NCBI GenBank assembly: GCA_018669975.1
Contig: JABHSK010000004.1
Coordinates: 1 to 13,631 of the forward strand
Source: Candidatus Parcubacteria bacterium
GTDB taxonomy: Bacteria > Patescibacteria > ABY1 > UBA1558 > GWA2-36-10
Length of the DNA: 13,631 bases
Reading direction: 5' to 3'
Shown here in pieces: positions 1 through 6,485 of this stretch (positions within the stretch are counted from its first letter, which is position 1; each line of letters opens with the position of its first letter). The notes beneath the pieces were generated by a model. The model made no database searches. It was not told the origin of the DNA and saw only the letters and a program-made list of their open reading frames with translations. A program made the position numbers and the translations under genes.

Positions 1-2
1 AT

Positions 3-86
3 GCTTTTGGTTTGAGTAATAAAATTTTAAGGGAATACAAAAGTAAGTTAAACAAAAAAACAGCTTCTTATGAAGTTGTTTTTTAG
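3..86 (+). CDS. possible C-terminal tail of a gene entering from the left
   Basis: One plus-strand frame is open from the window edge to a TAG at 84-86 (about 27 residues, Lys-rich, ending SYEVVF). The other two plus frames stop within the first 20 bases. If real, this is the end of an upstream gene whose last codons run through the hairpin at 54-84, so gene end and terminator would overlap. Nothing in the fragment allows a family assignment. It could equally be chance, since the open stretch is short and AT-rich; a gene ending at 15 or 19 in another frame is the alternative. Confidence 0.25.
   Translation, partial: AFGLSNKILREYKSKLNKKTASYEVVF
54..84 (-). terminator. bidirectional hairpin terminator downstream of the tRNA-Ser pair
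   Basis: The arms CAGCTTC (61-67) and GAAGTTG (72-78) pair over seven positions with one G-T wobble and a 4-nt loop. They are flanked by A7 on the left and T6 on the right, so a U-tract follows the hairpin on both strands. On the minus strand it closes the tRNA-Ser transcript. On the plus strand it would end whatever gene enters from the left. Confidence 0.65.
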
Positions 87-87
87 T

Positions 88-107
88 ATCCTCGTGCTAG
101 CTCTATG
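88..107. repeat. 20-nt direct repeat, copy 1
   Basis: The sequence ATCCTCGTGCTAGCTCTATG matches copy 2 at 124-143 at 19 of 20 positions (T104 against G140). The two copies start 36 bp apart and each has the palindrome GCTAGC at its centre. The pair lies between the tRNA-Ser(GCT) 3' end and the terminator, so it should be in the 3' trailer of the tRNA transcript. Its function is not recognised. Confidence 0.8.
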
Positions 108-123
108 ACCCTTATAAAATAGG

Positions 124-143
124 ATCCTCGTGCTAGCTCGATG
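124..143. repeat. 20-nt direct repeat, copy 2
   Basis: This is the second copy of the repeat at 88-107. It ends exactly where the encoded CCA end of tRNA-Ser(GCT) begins (144). Its abutment to a tRNA 3' end is the kind of place where integration or duplication scars occur, but no integrase or mobile gene is visible here. Confidence 0.8.
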
Positions 144-235
144 TGGCGGAGAGGGAGGGATTCGAACCCTCGATCCCGAATAAACGGAATAACACCTTAG
201 CAGGGTGCCGCATTCAACCACTCTGCCACCTCTCC
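144..235 (-). tRNA. tRNA-Ser (anticodon GCT)
   Basis: On the minus strand a 92-nt cloverleaf can be folded, including an encoded CCA (144-146). The acceptor stem is GGAGAGG with CCTCTCC and the discriminator is G. The anticodon stem GCACC/GGTGT holds the loop CTGCTAA, giving anticodon GCT, which reads AGC and AGU serine codons. The long variable arm and the T-arm GGTTCGAATCC are typical of class II tRNA-Ser. It lies 16 nt downstream of a second tRNA-Ser and is probably co-transcribed with it. Confidence 0.96.
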
Positions 236-251
236 AGGTCATTGTTTTTTT

Positions 252-339
252 TGGCGGAGAGTGAGGGATTCGAACCCCCGGACCCTTGCGGGTCAACAGT
301 TTTCAAGACTGCCGCATTCGACCACTCTGCCAACTCTCC
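252..339 (-). tRNA. tRNA-Ser (anticodon TGA)
   Basis: On the minus strand an 88-nt class II tRNA can be folded, including an encoded CCA (252-254). The acceptor stem GGAGAGT pairs with ACTCTCC. The anticodon stem GCAGT/ACTGT holds the loop CTTGAAA, giving anticodon TGA, which reads UCA and, by wobble, other UCN serine codons. The variable arm forms a GACCC/GGGTC hairpin. It is the first gene of a two-tRNA unit with a promoter about 20 nt upstream. Confidence 0.96.
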
Positions 340-361
340 GAAAGTGGTTAATGACTGCTAT

Positions 362-390
362 ATGATAGTATATTTTTCTTATTTTGTAAA
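362..390 (-). promoter_or_regulatory. promoter for the tRNA-Ser pair
   Basis: On the minus strand TTTACA (385-390) and TATCAT (362-367) are separated by 17 nt; each matches the sigma-70 consensus at 5 of 6 positions. Predicted transcription starts near 355, about 16 nt before the tRNA-Ser(TGA) 5' end. The -35 box begins 3 nt past the comF stop, so the tRNAs need not depend on the comF operon. Confidence 0.6.
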
Positions 391-392
391 GG

Positions 393-1061
393 TTAGTTTT
401 TGGCTAGTACTAAACAGGTAATTTTTTGATAATCGGCGTCTTTTAAGGCTTTTGCAGCCTGATTCAGTGTTGATCCGGTAGTAGTAATATCATCAATTAA
501 GAGGATTTCTGTGCCGCGTCCGCTATTAGCGGACGCGGTGTGTAAAGCCTTAAAAACACCTGAAACATTTTTTTGACGATCTATTTTTGATAACTGGGCC
601 TGGGTTTTTGTCGCTTTAGTACGCTTGAGTAGGGGAGAATAGCTCAGATTTAGCTGTCGTGCTAATTGTTTAGCTAGAATTTCAGTTTGATCAAATCCAC
701 GTTGTTTTTGTTTGCGTGGATGTAGTGGTACGTTAGTAATAATAGTATTTCTACCCAAAGCTAGGTGCCTAGCCTGTTTTTCTAAAATATTTACCAAAAT
801 AGTAGATAGATTTTCCAAGTAGCTATATTTAAATTGTTTAACAATCTTTTGCACTAGTTTATTTTGGTACTCACAACAGACAAAGCAGGCATCAAAATAA
901 TGATCATCTGAATCTGGCCAAGTAATTTTTTTTGGCTCCACCAATAAAATATCATTAAGACAATAGCCACAACATAAAGATCCTTCTCGATTGCAACCGA
1001 GACAGAATTGTGGCCAAATAAAATCAAATAAATTATTGAGAATTTTTTTAACTGGGTTCAT
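393..1061 (-). CDS. comF: ComF family protein (phosphoribosyltransferase-like, DNA uptake)
   Basis: This 222-aa protein has the usual ComF/ComFC length and layout. An N-terminal zinc-finger-like cluster has Cys at 20, 23, 30, 31 and 34. The conserved RGFDQTEILA segment (121-130) follows, then a PRPP-binding-type loop ILLIDDITTTGST (186-198). ComF proteins help internalise single-stranded DNA during natural transformation in several bacteria; the PRTase fold suggests nucleotide or PRPP binding, though the reaction is not settled. It is the last gene of the htpX-clpC-comF run, 32 nt after clpC. The start is ATG preceded by a purine-rich AAGAAGAAAAG rather than a true Shine-Dalgarno. Residues 175-183, just before the PRTase loop, are encoded by a perfect GC-rich palindrome and look like an insertion in a variable linker. 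Confidence 0.92.
   Translation of the reverse strand: MNPVKKILNNLFDFIWPQFCLGCNREGSLCCGYCLNDILLVEPKKITWPDSDDHYFDACFVCCEYQNKLVQKIVKQFKYSYLENLSTILVNILEKQARHLALGRNTIITNVPLHPRKQKQRGFDQTEILAKQLARQLNLSYSPLLKRTKATKTQAQLSKIDRQKNVSGVFKALHTASANSGRGTEILLIDDITTTGSTLNQAAKALKDADYQKITCLVLAKN
514..538. repeat. GC-rich palindrome inside comF
   Basis: The perfect arms CCGCGTCCGCT (514-524) and AGCGGACGCGG (528-538) enclose a 3-nt loop in a strongly AT-rich gene. It encodes residues 175-183 of ComF in frame, at the linker before the PRTase loop. The arms match the terminator at 8382-8408 except for one swapped base pair (C-G to G-C) and the T-A pair next to the loop. It has no following T-tract on either strand, so it is not expected to act as a terminator here. 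Confidence 0.8.
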
Positions 1062-1093
1062 CGCTTTTCTTCTTGTACCCTGTTAGCAGGGAG

Positions 1094-3568
1094 TTAATTA
1101 ATAACTATTTTATTTTTATTAAGTTTAACTTTTAATTTATTGGGTTTCTTATTTAGTAGAGTGCCAGCAATGGGATTAGTTAATTGATCATCGACCAATC
1201 TTTTTAGGCTACGAGCTCCTTCTCTGACAGGTTGTTTGCTAGATAGTAGATGGTTGATTACCTGGTTGTCTATTTCAGATGTGATACCTTGTTCAGTTAG
1301 TCTGCGTTGTAATTGTTTTATTTCCTGCCGGATTATTTTTTTAGCCACAACTTTATTAAGTGGTTCAAATACTATGATGTTATTGAGGCGATTACTGAAT
1401 TCCGGTGGAAAACGATGTTGCAGTGATGATAAAACTTGTTTACTAACAGATTGAAAATTATTACCTTGTTCTTCAAGGTCAAAGCCCAAATTGGCTTCCT
1501 GGTTAAATTTTTCCAAGCCAATATTTGAAGTCATAACCACTACACAATTTCTGAAATTAATTGTGCGACCAGTAGCATCGGTTAGTTCACCTTCTTCCAA
1601 TATAGGTAGTAGTAGATTAAACACATCTGTATGGGCTTTTTCTATTTCATCAAAAAGTATCAAGCTATAGGGTTTGTTTTTGACTAAATCAGTAAATTTA
1701 TTACCTTCTTTATAGCCAATATAGCCAGCTGGAGCTCCGATTAGTTTAGAAATATTGAATTTTTCTGAAAATTCAGACATATCTATACGAATCATGTTAT
1801 GGATTCCACCGAAAATGTGTTCCGTTAGTTGTTTGGCAGTCTCTGTTTTGCCGACTCCACTTGGTCCTAGGAACATGAAGGATGCTAGTGGTTTATTTTT
1901 ATCTTGTAGGCCAGTTTTTGATTTACGAATAGTATTGGCTACCACCTCTAGAGCTCTATCTTGTCCAAATATCCGTTTAGCAATTTTCTTTTCTAGATTA
2001 ATAAGTTGTTTACTCTCGTTGGCATTTAGGGAGTCTAGTGGAATACCGGTCATTTCAGAGATTATTTCTTTTATATGACTGCTGTCGATCTGACCAAGTT
2101 GTGTTTTATTGCTTTCTTTGTCCAACTCTTTTAGTCTGACTAATTCTTTAAGGTATTTATCTTCTTTATTCTTGTATTCTAAGGCCTGTGTGTAATTTTC
2201 ACCTAAAATAGCCTGCTTCTTTTGGTTTTGTAAACCGGCTATTTTATCTTTGATGTTTTTGATATCTTTAGTTAGGCTTCGTTTGGTATTTTTGACACGA
2301 AAACGAGCAGCAGCTTCATCAACTAAATCAATGGCTTTATCCGGTAATCTTTTATCCGGCAAAAATCTTTTGCTTAGTGATACAGCAGCTTGCAATGCAT
2401 CATCTTTGACGGCTACATTGTGAAATTCTTCATAGTTTTCTTTTATGCCTTGCAATATCTGATATGTTTCTTTTTCGCTTGATTCATGGATAACAATGGG
2501 CTGAAAACGTCTTTCTAAAGCGCGATCGCTTTCTATGTGTTTTTTGTATTCTTCAAAAGTGGTAGCTCCGATACAGCGTAGGTGACCGCGACTAAGGGCT
2601 GGTTTAAGGATGTTGGCGGCATCTAGAGAGCCAGTGGTGGCTCCAGCGCCCATGATAGTGTGCAATTCATCAATAAATAAGATGATATTTTTATTATTTT
2701 TAATTTCATTGATTACTTGTTTTAGACGATTTTCAAATTCACCACGATACATGGTGCCAGCAATCAAACTAGGAACATCTAAATTGAGAATGGTTTTGTT
2801 TAGTAATACATCAGGTACTTTATTTTGAGTGATTCTTTTGGCTAAACCTTCAATGATGGCAGTTTTACCTACGCCAGCATCACCTAATAGTACAGGGTTG
2901 TTTTTTGTACGCCGGGATAGTATTTCTATTAGTCGGTCTATTTCTTTAGTGCGGCCAATGACTGGATCTATATCTTTTTGTATTTCCTCAGTAGTCAGAT
3001 TGACAGTAAATCCGTCTAGTGTGCTGTTATTATCGACATCACCCTCTTCGAGTAAGTGTTCTAGTTCTTTAATTTCTTCTTCAGCTGCTAGGTCGCTAAA
3101 CTTTGAGGTACTTTTTAGAATCAAATTAAGATGTTGTTTGAGATTTTTACTATCTAAATTAGCCTGTTTCAAAACATTGACTGTATTTTCATGTACGCTT
3201 TCGGATAGTCCCCACAATAGATGTTCAGTGCCAATATATTTGTGTTGAAATCTATAGGCGGTGACAACAGCCCTTTCAATAATCTTTTGTGATTCTTCAG
3301 ATGGTTGGGGCATGTTGGCCGGATCAATGGATATGGCTTGATATTCAGCTGATAGTTTAGTGTTATTAATGAAGCTAGCGTTTATTTTTTGTTTGATTAG
3401 CACATCAGAGCCCAGGGAGCCTTTGGTGGTAGCAATGGCTATCAAAAGGTCTTCTGGTTCAATGTGTGTATGTTTTTTTACAAAAGCCAAATTTTGTGCG
3501 TTGACCAGCACTTTTTTGAAATGGTATGTAAATTTATTTAATATATTTTGTGGGTTTGTATTTTTCAT
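1094..3568 (-). CDS. clpC: ATP-dependent Clp protease ATP-binding subunit ClpC
   Basis: This 824-aa Hsp100 AAA+ unfoldase has the full ClpC layout. A double Clp-N region (about 1-150) is followed by the first ATPase domain with Walker A GDAGVGKT (229-236), Walker B ILFIDE (296-301) and an arginine-finger region RALERRF (349-355). A short coiled middle domain (about 431-487) is of ClpC rather than ClpB size. The second ATPase domain has Walker A GPSGVGKT (568-575), Walker B LILFDE (636-641) and the arginine finger in EFSNRLN. An LGF tripeptide (694-696) sits where ClpC carries its ClpP-docking loop, so partnership with a ClpP encoded elsewhere is likely. No mcsA or mcsB adaptor genes adjoin. 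The ATG lies 5 nt after the htpX stop with no Shine-Dalgarno, which suggests translational coupling. Confidence 0.96.
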   Translation of the reverse strand: MKNTNPQNILNKFTYHFKKVLVNAQNLAFVKKHTHIEPEDLLIAIATTKGSLGSDVLIKQKINASFINNTKLSAEYQAISIDPANMPQPSEESQKIIERAVVTAYRFQHKYIGTEHLLWGLSESVHENTVNVLKQANLDSKNLKQHLNLILKSTSKFSDLAAEEEIKELEHLLEEGDVDNNSTLDGFTVNLTTEEIQKDIDPVIGRTKEIDRLIEILSRRTKNNPVLLGDAGVGKTAIIEGLAKRITQNKVPDVLLNKTILNLDVPSLIAGTMYRGEFENRLKQVINEIKNNKNIILFIDELHTIMGAGATTGSLDAANILKPALSRGHLRCIGATTFEEYKKHIESDRALERRFQPIVIHESSEKETYQILQGIKENYEEFHNVAVKDDALQAAVSLSKRFLPDKRLPDKAIDLVDEAAARFRVKNTKRSLTKDIKNIKDKIAGLQNQKKQAILGENYTQALEYKNKEDKYLKELVRLKELDKESNKTQLGQIDSSHIKEIISEMTGIPLDSLNANESKQLINLEKKIAKRIFGQDRALEVVANTIRKSKTGLQDKNKPLASFMFLGPSGVGKTETAKQLTEHIFGGIHNMIRIDMSEFSEKFNISKLIGAPAGYIGYKEGNKFTDLVKNKPYSLILFDEIEKAHTDVFNLLLPILEEGELTDATGRTINFRNCVVVMTSNIGLEKFNQEANLGFDLEEQGNNFQSVSKQVLSSLQHRFPPEFSNRLNNIIVFEPLNKVVAKKIIRQEIKQLQRRLTEQGITSEIDNQVINHLLSSKQPVREGARSLKRLVDDQLTNPIAGTLLNKKPNKLKVKLNKNKIVIN

Positions 3569-3573
3569 ATATT

Positions 3574-4443
3574 TTAGGCCATAGTTCTTAAAGCTTTTAT
3601 TCTATCTTGGATAGGTGGGTGTGTGGAAAAAAAACGACTAGCTTTTTTTCCTTTGAATGGACTGGAGATGTACAGGTGAGCAGTCGCCTTATTAGCTCTA
3701 CGCAGAGGTTTGTTCTGATAAGATATTTTTTCTAGCGCTCTAGCTAGACCTTCTGGATATCTAGTTAATAGTACACCGGAGGCGTCAGCTAGGTATTCTC
3801 TTTTTCTGGAGACTGCCATTTGAATTAGTCTAGCGAATATAGGGGAGAGTATTCCCAGTACAATTCCTATTAGTATCAATACACCGCCACCTTTATTATT
3901 ATCACCACGGCCTCTCCAGATAAAGCTACGTAAGAGCCAGTCGGCTAGCAAAGTGATGATGCCGATGCAAATGATAACAACCATCATTAGGCGGATATCA
4001 TAATTTTTTACATGAGATAATTCATGAGCAATTACACCCTCTAACTCTTGATTTTCTAGATGATTGATAAGACCGGTAGTTAGGGCGATAGAAGCGTTTT
4101 TTGGGTCTCGACCAGTAGCAAAGGCATTCATCGCAGAATCATCGATAATATACACTTTAGGCATAGGTAAGCCAGCTGTAATGCTGAGATTCTCTACCAT
4201 GCGCCAAACATAAGGATTATCAGCTTTTTTTATTTGTTTAGCACCAGATTGCCAGAGGGCTAGCTTATCACCTGAATAAAAGCTAAAAAGGCTAATTATA
4301 GTGGAAATAAATACAGCCATAACAATATATTGGCTATTGCCATAGTATTGTGTCCAAACCCAGACTAGGCCAGAAATAATCAGAACAAATAAAAACATTA
4401 ATCCAAAGGTTTTTCTTTTATTACTATCAATTTGTTTATACAT
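3574..4443 (-). CDS. htpX: HtpX-type membrane zinc metalloprotease
   Basis: This 289-aa M48 family protease acts in the cytoplasmic membrane, where HtpX degrades misfolded membrane proteins. Two N-terminal transmembrane segments (about 14-30 and 38-56) precede the zinc motif HELSH (140-144), with the third ligand in SRKREYLADASG (E216). Two more hydrophobic segments lie at about 152-175 and 187-207, and the C-terminal FSTHPPIQDRI (272-282) is typical of the family. I chose the ATG at 4443. The frame stays open to 4506, but that earlier ATG lies upstream of the promoter at 4465-4494 and adds 21 residues unlike the family. It is the first gene of htpX-clpC-comF, a quality-control pairing, with a very short leader (about 14 nt) and no Shine-Dalgarno. 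lemA, a common partner, lies just upstream in its own unit. Confidence 0.95.
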   Translation of the reverse strand: MYKQIDSNKRKTFGLMFLFVLIISGLVWVWTQYYGNSQYIVMAVFISTIISLFSFYSGDKLALWQSGAKQIKKADNPYVWRMVENLSITAGLPMPKVYIIDDSAMNAFATGRDPKNASIALTTGLINHLENQELEGVIAHELSHVKNYDIRLMMVVIICIGIITLLADWLLRSFIWRGRGDNNKGGGVLILIGIVLGILSPIFARLIQMAVSRKREYLADASGVLLTRYPEGLARALEKISYQNKPLRRANKATAHLYISSPFKGKKASRFFSTHPPIQDRIKALRTMA

Positions 4444-4464
4444 TTTTTGGTATTTAGTCAACTT

Positions 4465-4494
4465 AATATAACAATAATAGCTGGTTGATGTCAA
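4465..4494 (-). promoter_or_regulatory. promoter of the htpX-clpC-comF operon
   Basis: On the minus strand a perfect -35 TTGACA (4489-4494) and -10 TATATT (4465-4470, 5 of 6) are separated by 18 nt. The predicted start near 4457 leaves a leader of about 14 nt before the htpX ATG. It begins about 10 nt after the U-tract of the lemA terminator, so the two units are cleanly separated. No CIRCE-like inverted repeat is seen. Confidence 0.7.
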
Positions 4495-4508
4495 TATATT
4501 TACCAAAT

Positions 4509-4537
4509 AAAAAATCCTCCGCTCAAGGCGGAGGATT
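4509..4537 (-). terminator. rho-independent terminator of lemA
   Basis: A 10-bp perfect stem AATCCTCCGC (4513-4522) / GCGGAGGATT (4528-4537) has a 5-nt loop and is followed on the minus strand by U6-A-U3 (4514 down to 4505). It starts 6 nt after the lemA stop. The inner core CCTCCGC/GCGGAGG recurs in the terminator at 8382-8408. Confidence 0.88.
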
Positions 4538-4543
4538 GTATTT

Positions 4544-5101
4544 TTAAAATTTTACTTTAACGTTTTCTTTTTCTTCTTCTCTTTCAATTTCAAAAAATTC
4601 CCAGGCTTTAAATTTTAGTGTTCCGGCTACTAGATTGTTAGGGAAGATTTCAATTTTAGTATTGAAGTCTCTAACCTGGCCGTTATAGAATCTACGTGAG
4701 GCTTGAATTTTATTTTCAGTATCAGAGATTTCATCCTGTAGCTGTAAAAAGTTTTGAGAAGCTTTAAGATCAGGATAGTTTTCTGATAGAGCAAACAAGC
4801 TTTTTAGAGTGCCAGATAACATGTTTTCAGCCTTACCCTTAGCTTCTATACCTTTGGCGCTCATAGCAGCTGCCCTGGCTTCCGTTACTTTAGTTAAGGT
4901 TTCACTTTCGTGTTTCATATAACCTTTAACGGTTTCCATTAAGTTGGGGATTAGATCATAACGTCTTTTGAGCTGTACATCGATGTCTGACCAGGCTTCT
5001 TTAACTCTATTTCTAAGCTTGACCAAACTATTATAAACACCGATTAGCCACAGCACTATCAGGACGACTACTACTAATACCACGATGGTAATTGTTTCCA
5101 T
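4544..5101 (-). CDS. lemA: LemA family membrane protein
   Basis: This 185-aa protein has one N-terminal transmembrane helix (residues 4-21) followed by the helical LemA domain. Signature segments are AWSDIDVQLKRRYDLIPNLM (36-55), ETVKGYMKHE, YPDLKASQNF (109-118) and the stretch with TENKI, RRFYN and FNTKIEIFP (128-154). LemA proteins are membrane-anchored with a helical bundle outside the membrane; the biochemical role is unclear, and they often neighbour htpX or other membrane quality-control genes, as here. I chose the ATG at 5101 because the longer frame to 5233 would run through the promoter at 5135-5163 and overlap the divergent gene. It is a monocistronic unit with its own promoter and terminator. 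The acidic tail (about 171-180, EIEREEEKEN) ends the protein. Confidence 0.95.
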   Translation of the reverse strand: METITIVVLVVVVLIVLWLIGVYNSLVKLRNRVKEAWSDIDVQLKRRYDLIPNLMETVKGYMKHESETLTKVTEARAAAMSAKGIEAKGKAENMLSGTLKSLFALSENYPDLKASQNFLQLQDEISDTENKIQASRRFYNGQVRDFNTKIEIFPNNLVAGTLKFKAWEFFEIEREEEKENVKVKF

Positions 5102-5134
5102 AATTTTTAATTTAATACTTAAACTAATAATATT

Positions 5135-5163
5135 ATTGTACAAGGTTATGTTTTTTTTAGCAA
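5135..5163 (-). promoter_or_regulatory. lemA promoter
   Basis: On the minus strand TTGCTA (5158-5163, 4 of 6) and TACAAT (5135-5140, 5 of 6) are separated by 17 nt including an A-tract. The predicted start near 5128 gives a leader of about 27 nt. The -35 box lies inside the core of the divergent plus-strand promoter, so the two should compete for RNA polymerase. Confidence 0.5.
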
Positions 5164-5175
5164 ATGTGGTATAAT
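5146..5175 (+). promoter_or_regulatory. promoter of the surface-protein array
   Basis: A perfect extended -10, TGG-TATAAT (5167-5175), is present; the -35 is poor (best TTATGT at 5146-5151, 18-nt spacer). The predicted start near 5182 leaves a 25-nt, nearly G-free leader before the ATG at 5207. The 21 bases from 5165 match those at the promoter of the third paralogue (8431-8451) at 18 positions. Confidence 0.6.
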
Positions 5176-5206
5176 AAAATACGAAAATAAAATTAAACAA
5201 AATAAA

Positions 5207-6445
5207 ATGTTTAGAAATGCAAACAACTGGCATTTATCTATTTTAGTAATTGCCGCATCAGTTTTAAGTTTACTCTTAATACAACAAAGTGTTTTTGCTC
5301 AGTGGGAAGATCCAATTGGTCTGCCTGGAGAAAGTACCAACTTTAGATTGTTGGTAAATCCTTTAGCAGAGGATTTACTAACCAATGGTCATGACATCAT
5401 AGGTGACAATTTGAAGATTGATGCTAATGGGCAAGAGGTTATACAAATTGAAAACGGTGGGAAAATTTGTTTTAATGGCACTGGTGATTGTGCAGCTACT
5501 TGGCCTGTTGTTTTGTGGGATAATTCTAATTCGCCAGATATTTTTTATAATAACGGTGATGTGGGCATTGGTACATCTGTCCCAGCCCAAGCACTTCATT
5601 TGTCAGGCAGTGGTTCTGAAGAGGTGTTTTTGGCCGTTGACTCTAAGAGTTCTGCATATGCCTCTCAAATAGAGTTTAGACGAGGTGTCGGAAAATATGC
5701 CTGGCTTGGTCCAAGTACACCGAGCGTTGAACATCCATCAGGAAGTTTTGATATCTGGTCAGAAGAGGGTGGTCCAATATTGTTTGGTATTGGTAGCAAT
5801 AGAAAGATGACTATTAATTCAAATGGTTATGTTGGTATTGGAGATATAGACCCAGAAGATTATTTAGAAATAAAAGGAGACGAGCCGACTGGTTCAGTGA
5901 ATTTGAGATTAATCAACGAGACTGGTCAAGATAGTGGTATCTTTTTTAGGGGATATGGTGGCTCTACAGATGATTTTAAAATACAGTGGAGTGGTAGAAA
6001 TGCTGGACTTTTTGATAATTGGTTACAGTTTTGGGGTAGGAGCCCTTCACAGCATGGTGATAGGCCTGTCATGACCATGCAAAGAGATTATGATCCTAGT
6101 AATGGTGTTTACAACGGTGTAGGGATTGGTGTGCCAGAACTTGAGCAGGTTGATGCTACTTTGCGAGTACAGAATTTTGGCAGCGAAGACATTTTTCAAC
6201 TATATGGTGATGATGCCGAGGTATTTTCTGTAGCTGATAATGGAGACACGGTGGTTGATGGAAATTTAGGTGTTGTTAGTAATAATGATACTACTCATAA
6301 CTATATACAACTTGATGTAAAAGCTGGAGGCCCTAACAGTGCTGATTGTGATAGTTCTTCAGAAATTGGTAGAATGATACAGCGTACTGATTATAATAAG
6401 ATATATATTTGTACTGCTGGTGGTTGGGACTATTTTGAATTTTAA
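5207..6445 (+). CDS. secreted tail-fibre-like surface protein, paralogue 1
   Basis: This 412-aa protein of unknown function is the first of three tandem paralogues. It begins with a Sec-type signal peptide (hydrophobic core 10-26, likely cut after SVFA at 31), then QWEDP...PG and a segment NPLAEDLLTNGHDI (51-64). A small Cys pair ICFNGTGDC (87-95) precedes fibre-like repeats: VGIGTSVP..ALHLSG (119-134), YVGIGDIDPEDYLEIKG (208-224) and GVGIGVP...ATLRVQ (304-322). The C-terminal module (365-412) has DCDSSSEIGRMI and IYICTAGGWDYFEF with two Cys (381, 402) that could pair. VGIG..P repeats are known from phage tail fibres and bacterial tail-fibre-domain proteins and suggest a beta-rich, perhaps trimeric stalk. 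I see no S74 chaperone domain or membrane anchor. The start is supported by the MF[KR]...NWH N-terminus shared with both paralogues. Confidence 0.85.
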   Translation: MFRNANNWHLSILVIAASVLSLLLIQQSVFAQWEDPIGLPGESTNFRLLVNPLAEDLLTNGHDIIGDNLKIDANGQEVIQIENGGKICFNGTGDCAATWPVVLWDNSNSPDIFYNNGDVGIGTSVPAQALHLSGSGSEEVFLAVDSKSSAYASQIEFRRGVGKYAWLGPSTPSVEHPSGSFDIWSEEGGPILFGIGSNRKMTINSNGYVGIGDIDPEDYLEIKGDEPTGSVNLRLINETGQDSGIFFRGYGGSTDDFKIQWSGRNAGLFDNWLQFWGRSPSQHGDRPVMTMQRDYDPSNGVYNGVGIGVPELEQVDATLRVQNFGSEDIFQLYGDDAEVFSVADNGDTVVDGNLGVVSNNDTTHNYIQLDVKAGGPNSADCDSSSEIGRMIQRTDYNKIYICTAGGWDYFEF

Positions 6446-6485
6446 TTTTATATTTAATTAAGATATATAATATTAATAAAAACAT

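Noticed and set aside
88..143. Two-copy repeat as a minimal CRISPR array
   Set aside because: There are only two 20-nt units with a 16-nt gap, no cas genes, and a position in a tRNA trailer.
48..421. Small open frames on both strands across the tRNA-Ser genes
   Set aside because: They are translations of tRNA genes and the direct repeats, with peptides such as REGFEPS that are typical artefacts of tRNA sequence.
4444..4506. Longer htpX start at 4506
   Set aside because: It lies upstream of a near-consensus promoter, adds residues unlike HtpX, and the ATG at 4443 fits the family N-terminus.
5102..5233. Longer lemA start at 5233
   Set aside because: The extension crosses the lemA promoter and overlaps the start of the divergent gene; the LemA transmembrane helix begins right after the ATG at 5101.
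6435..6471. Separate promoter for paralogue 2 (TATAAT at 6466-6471)
   Set aside because: No -35 lies at a usable distance (TTGAAT is 25 nt away) and there is no TG extension. The region is so AT-rich that a chance TATAAT is likely, and read-through from paralogue 1 is simpler.
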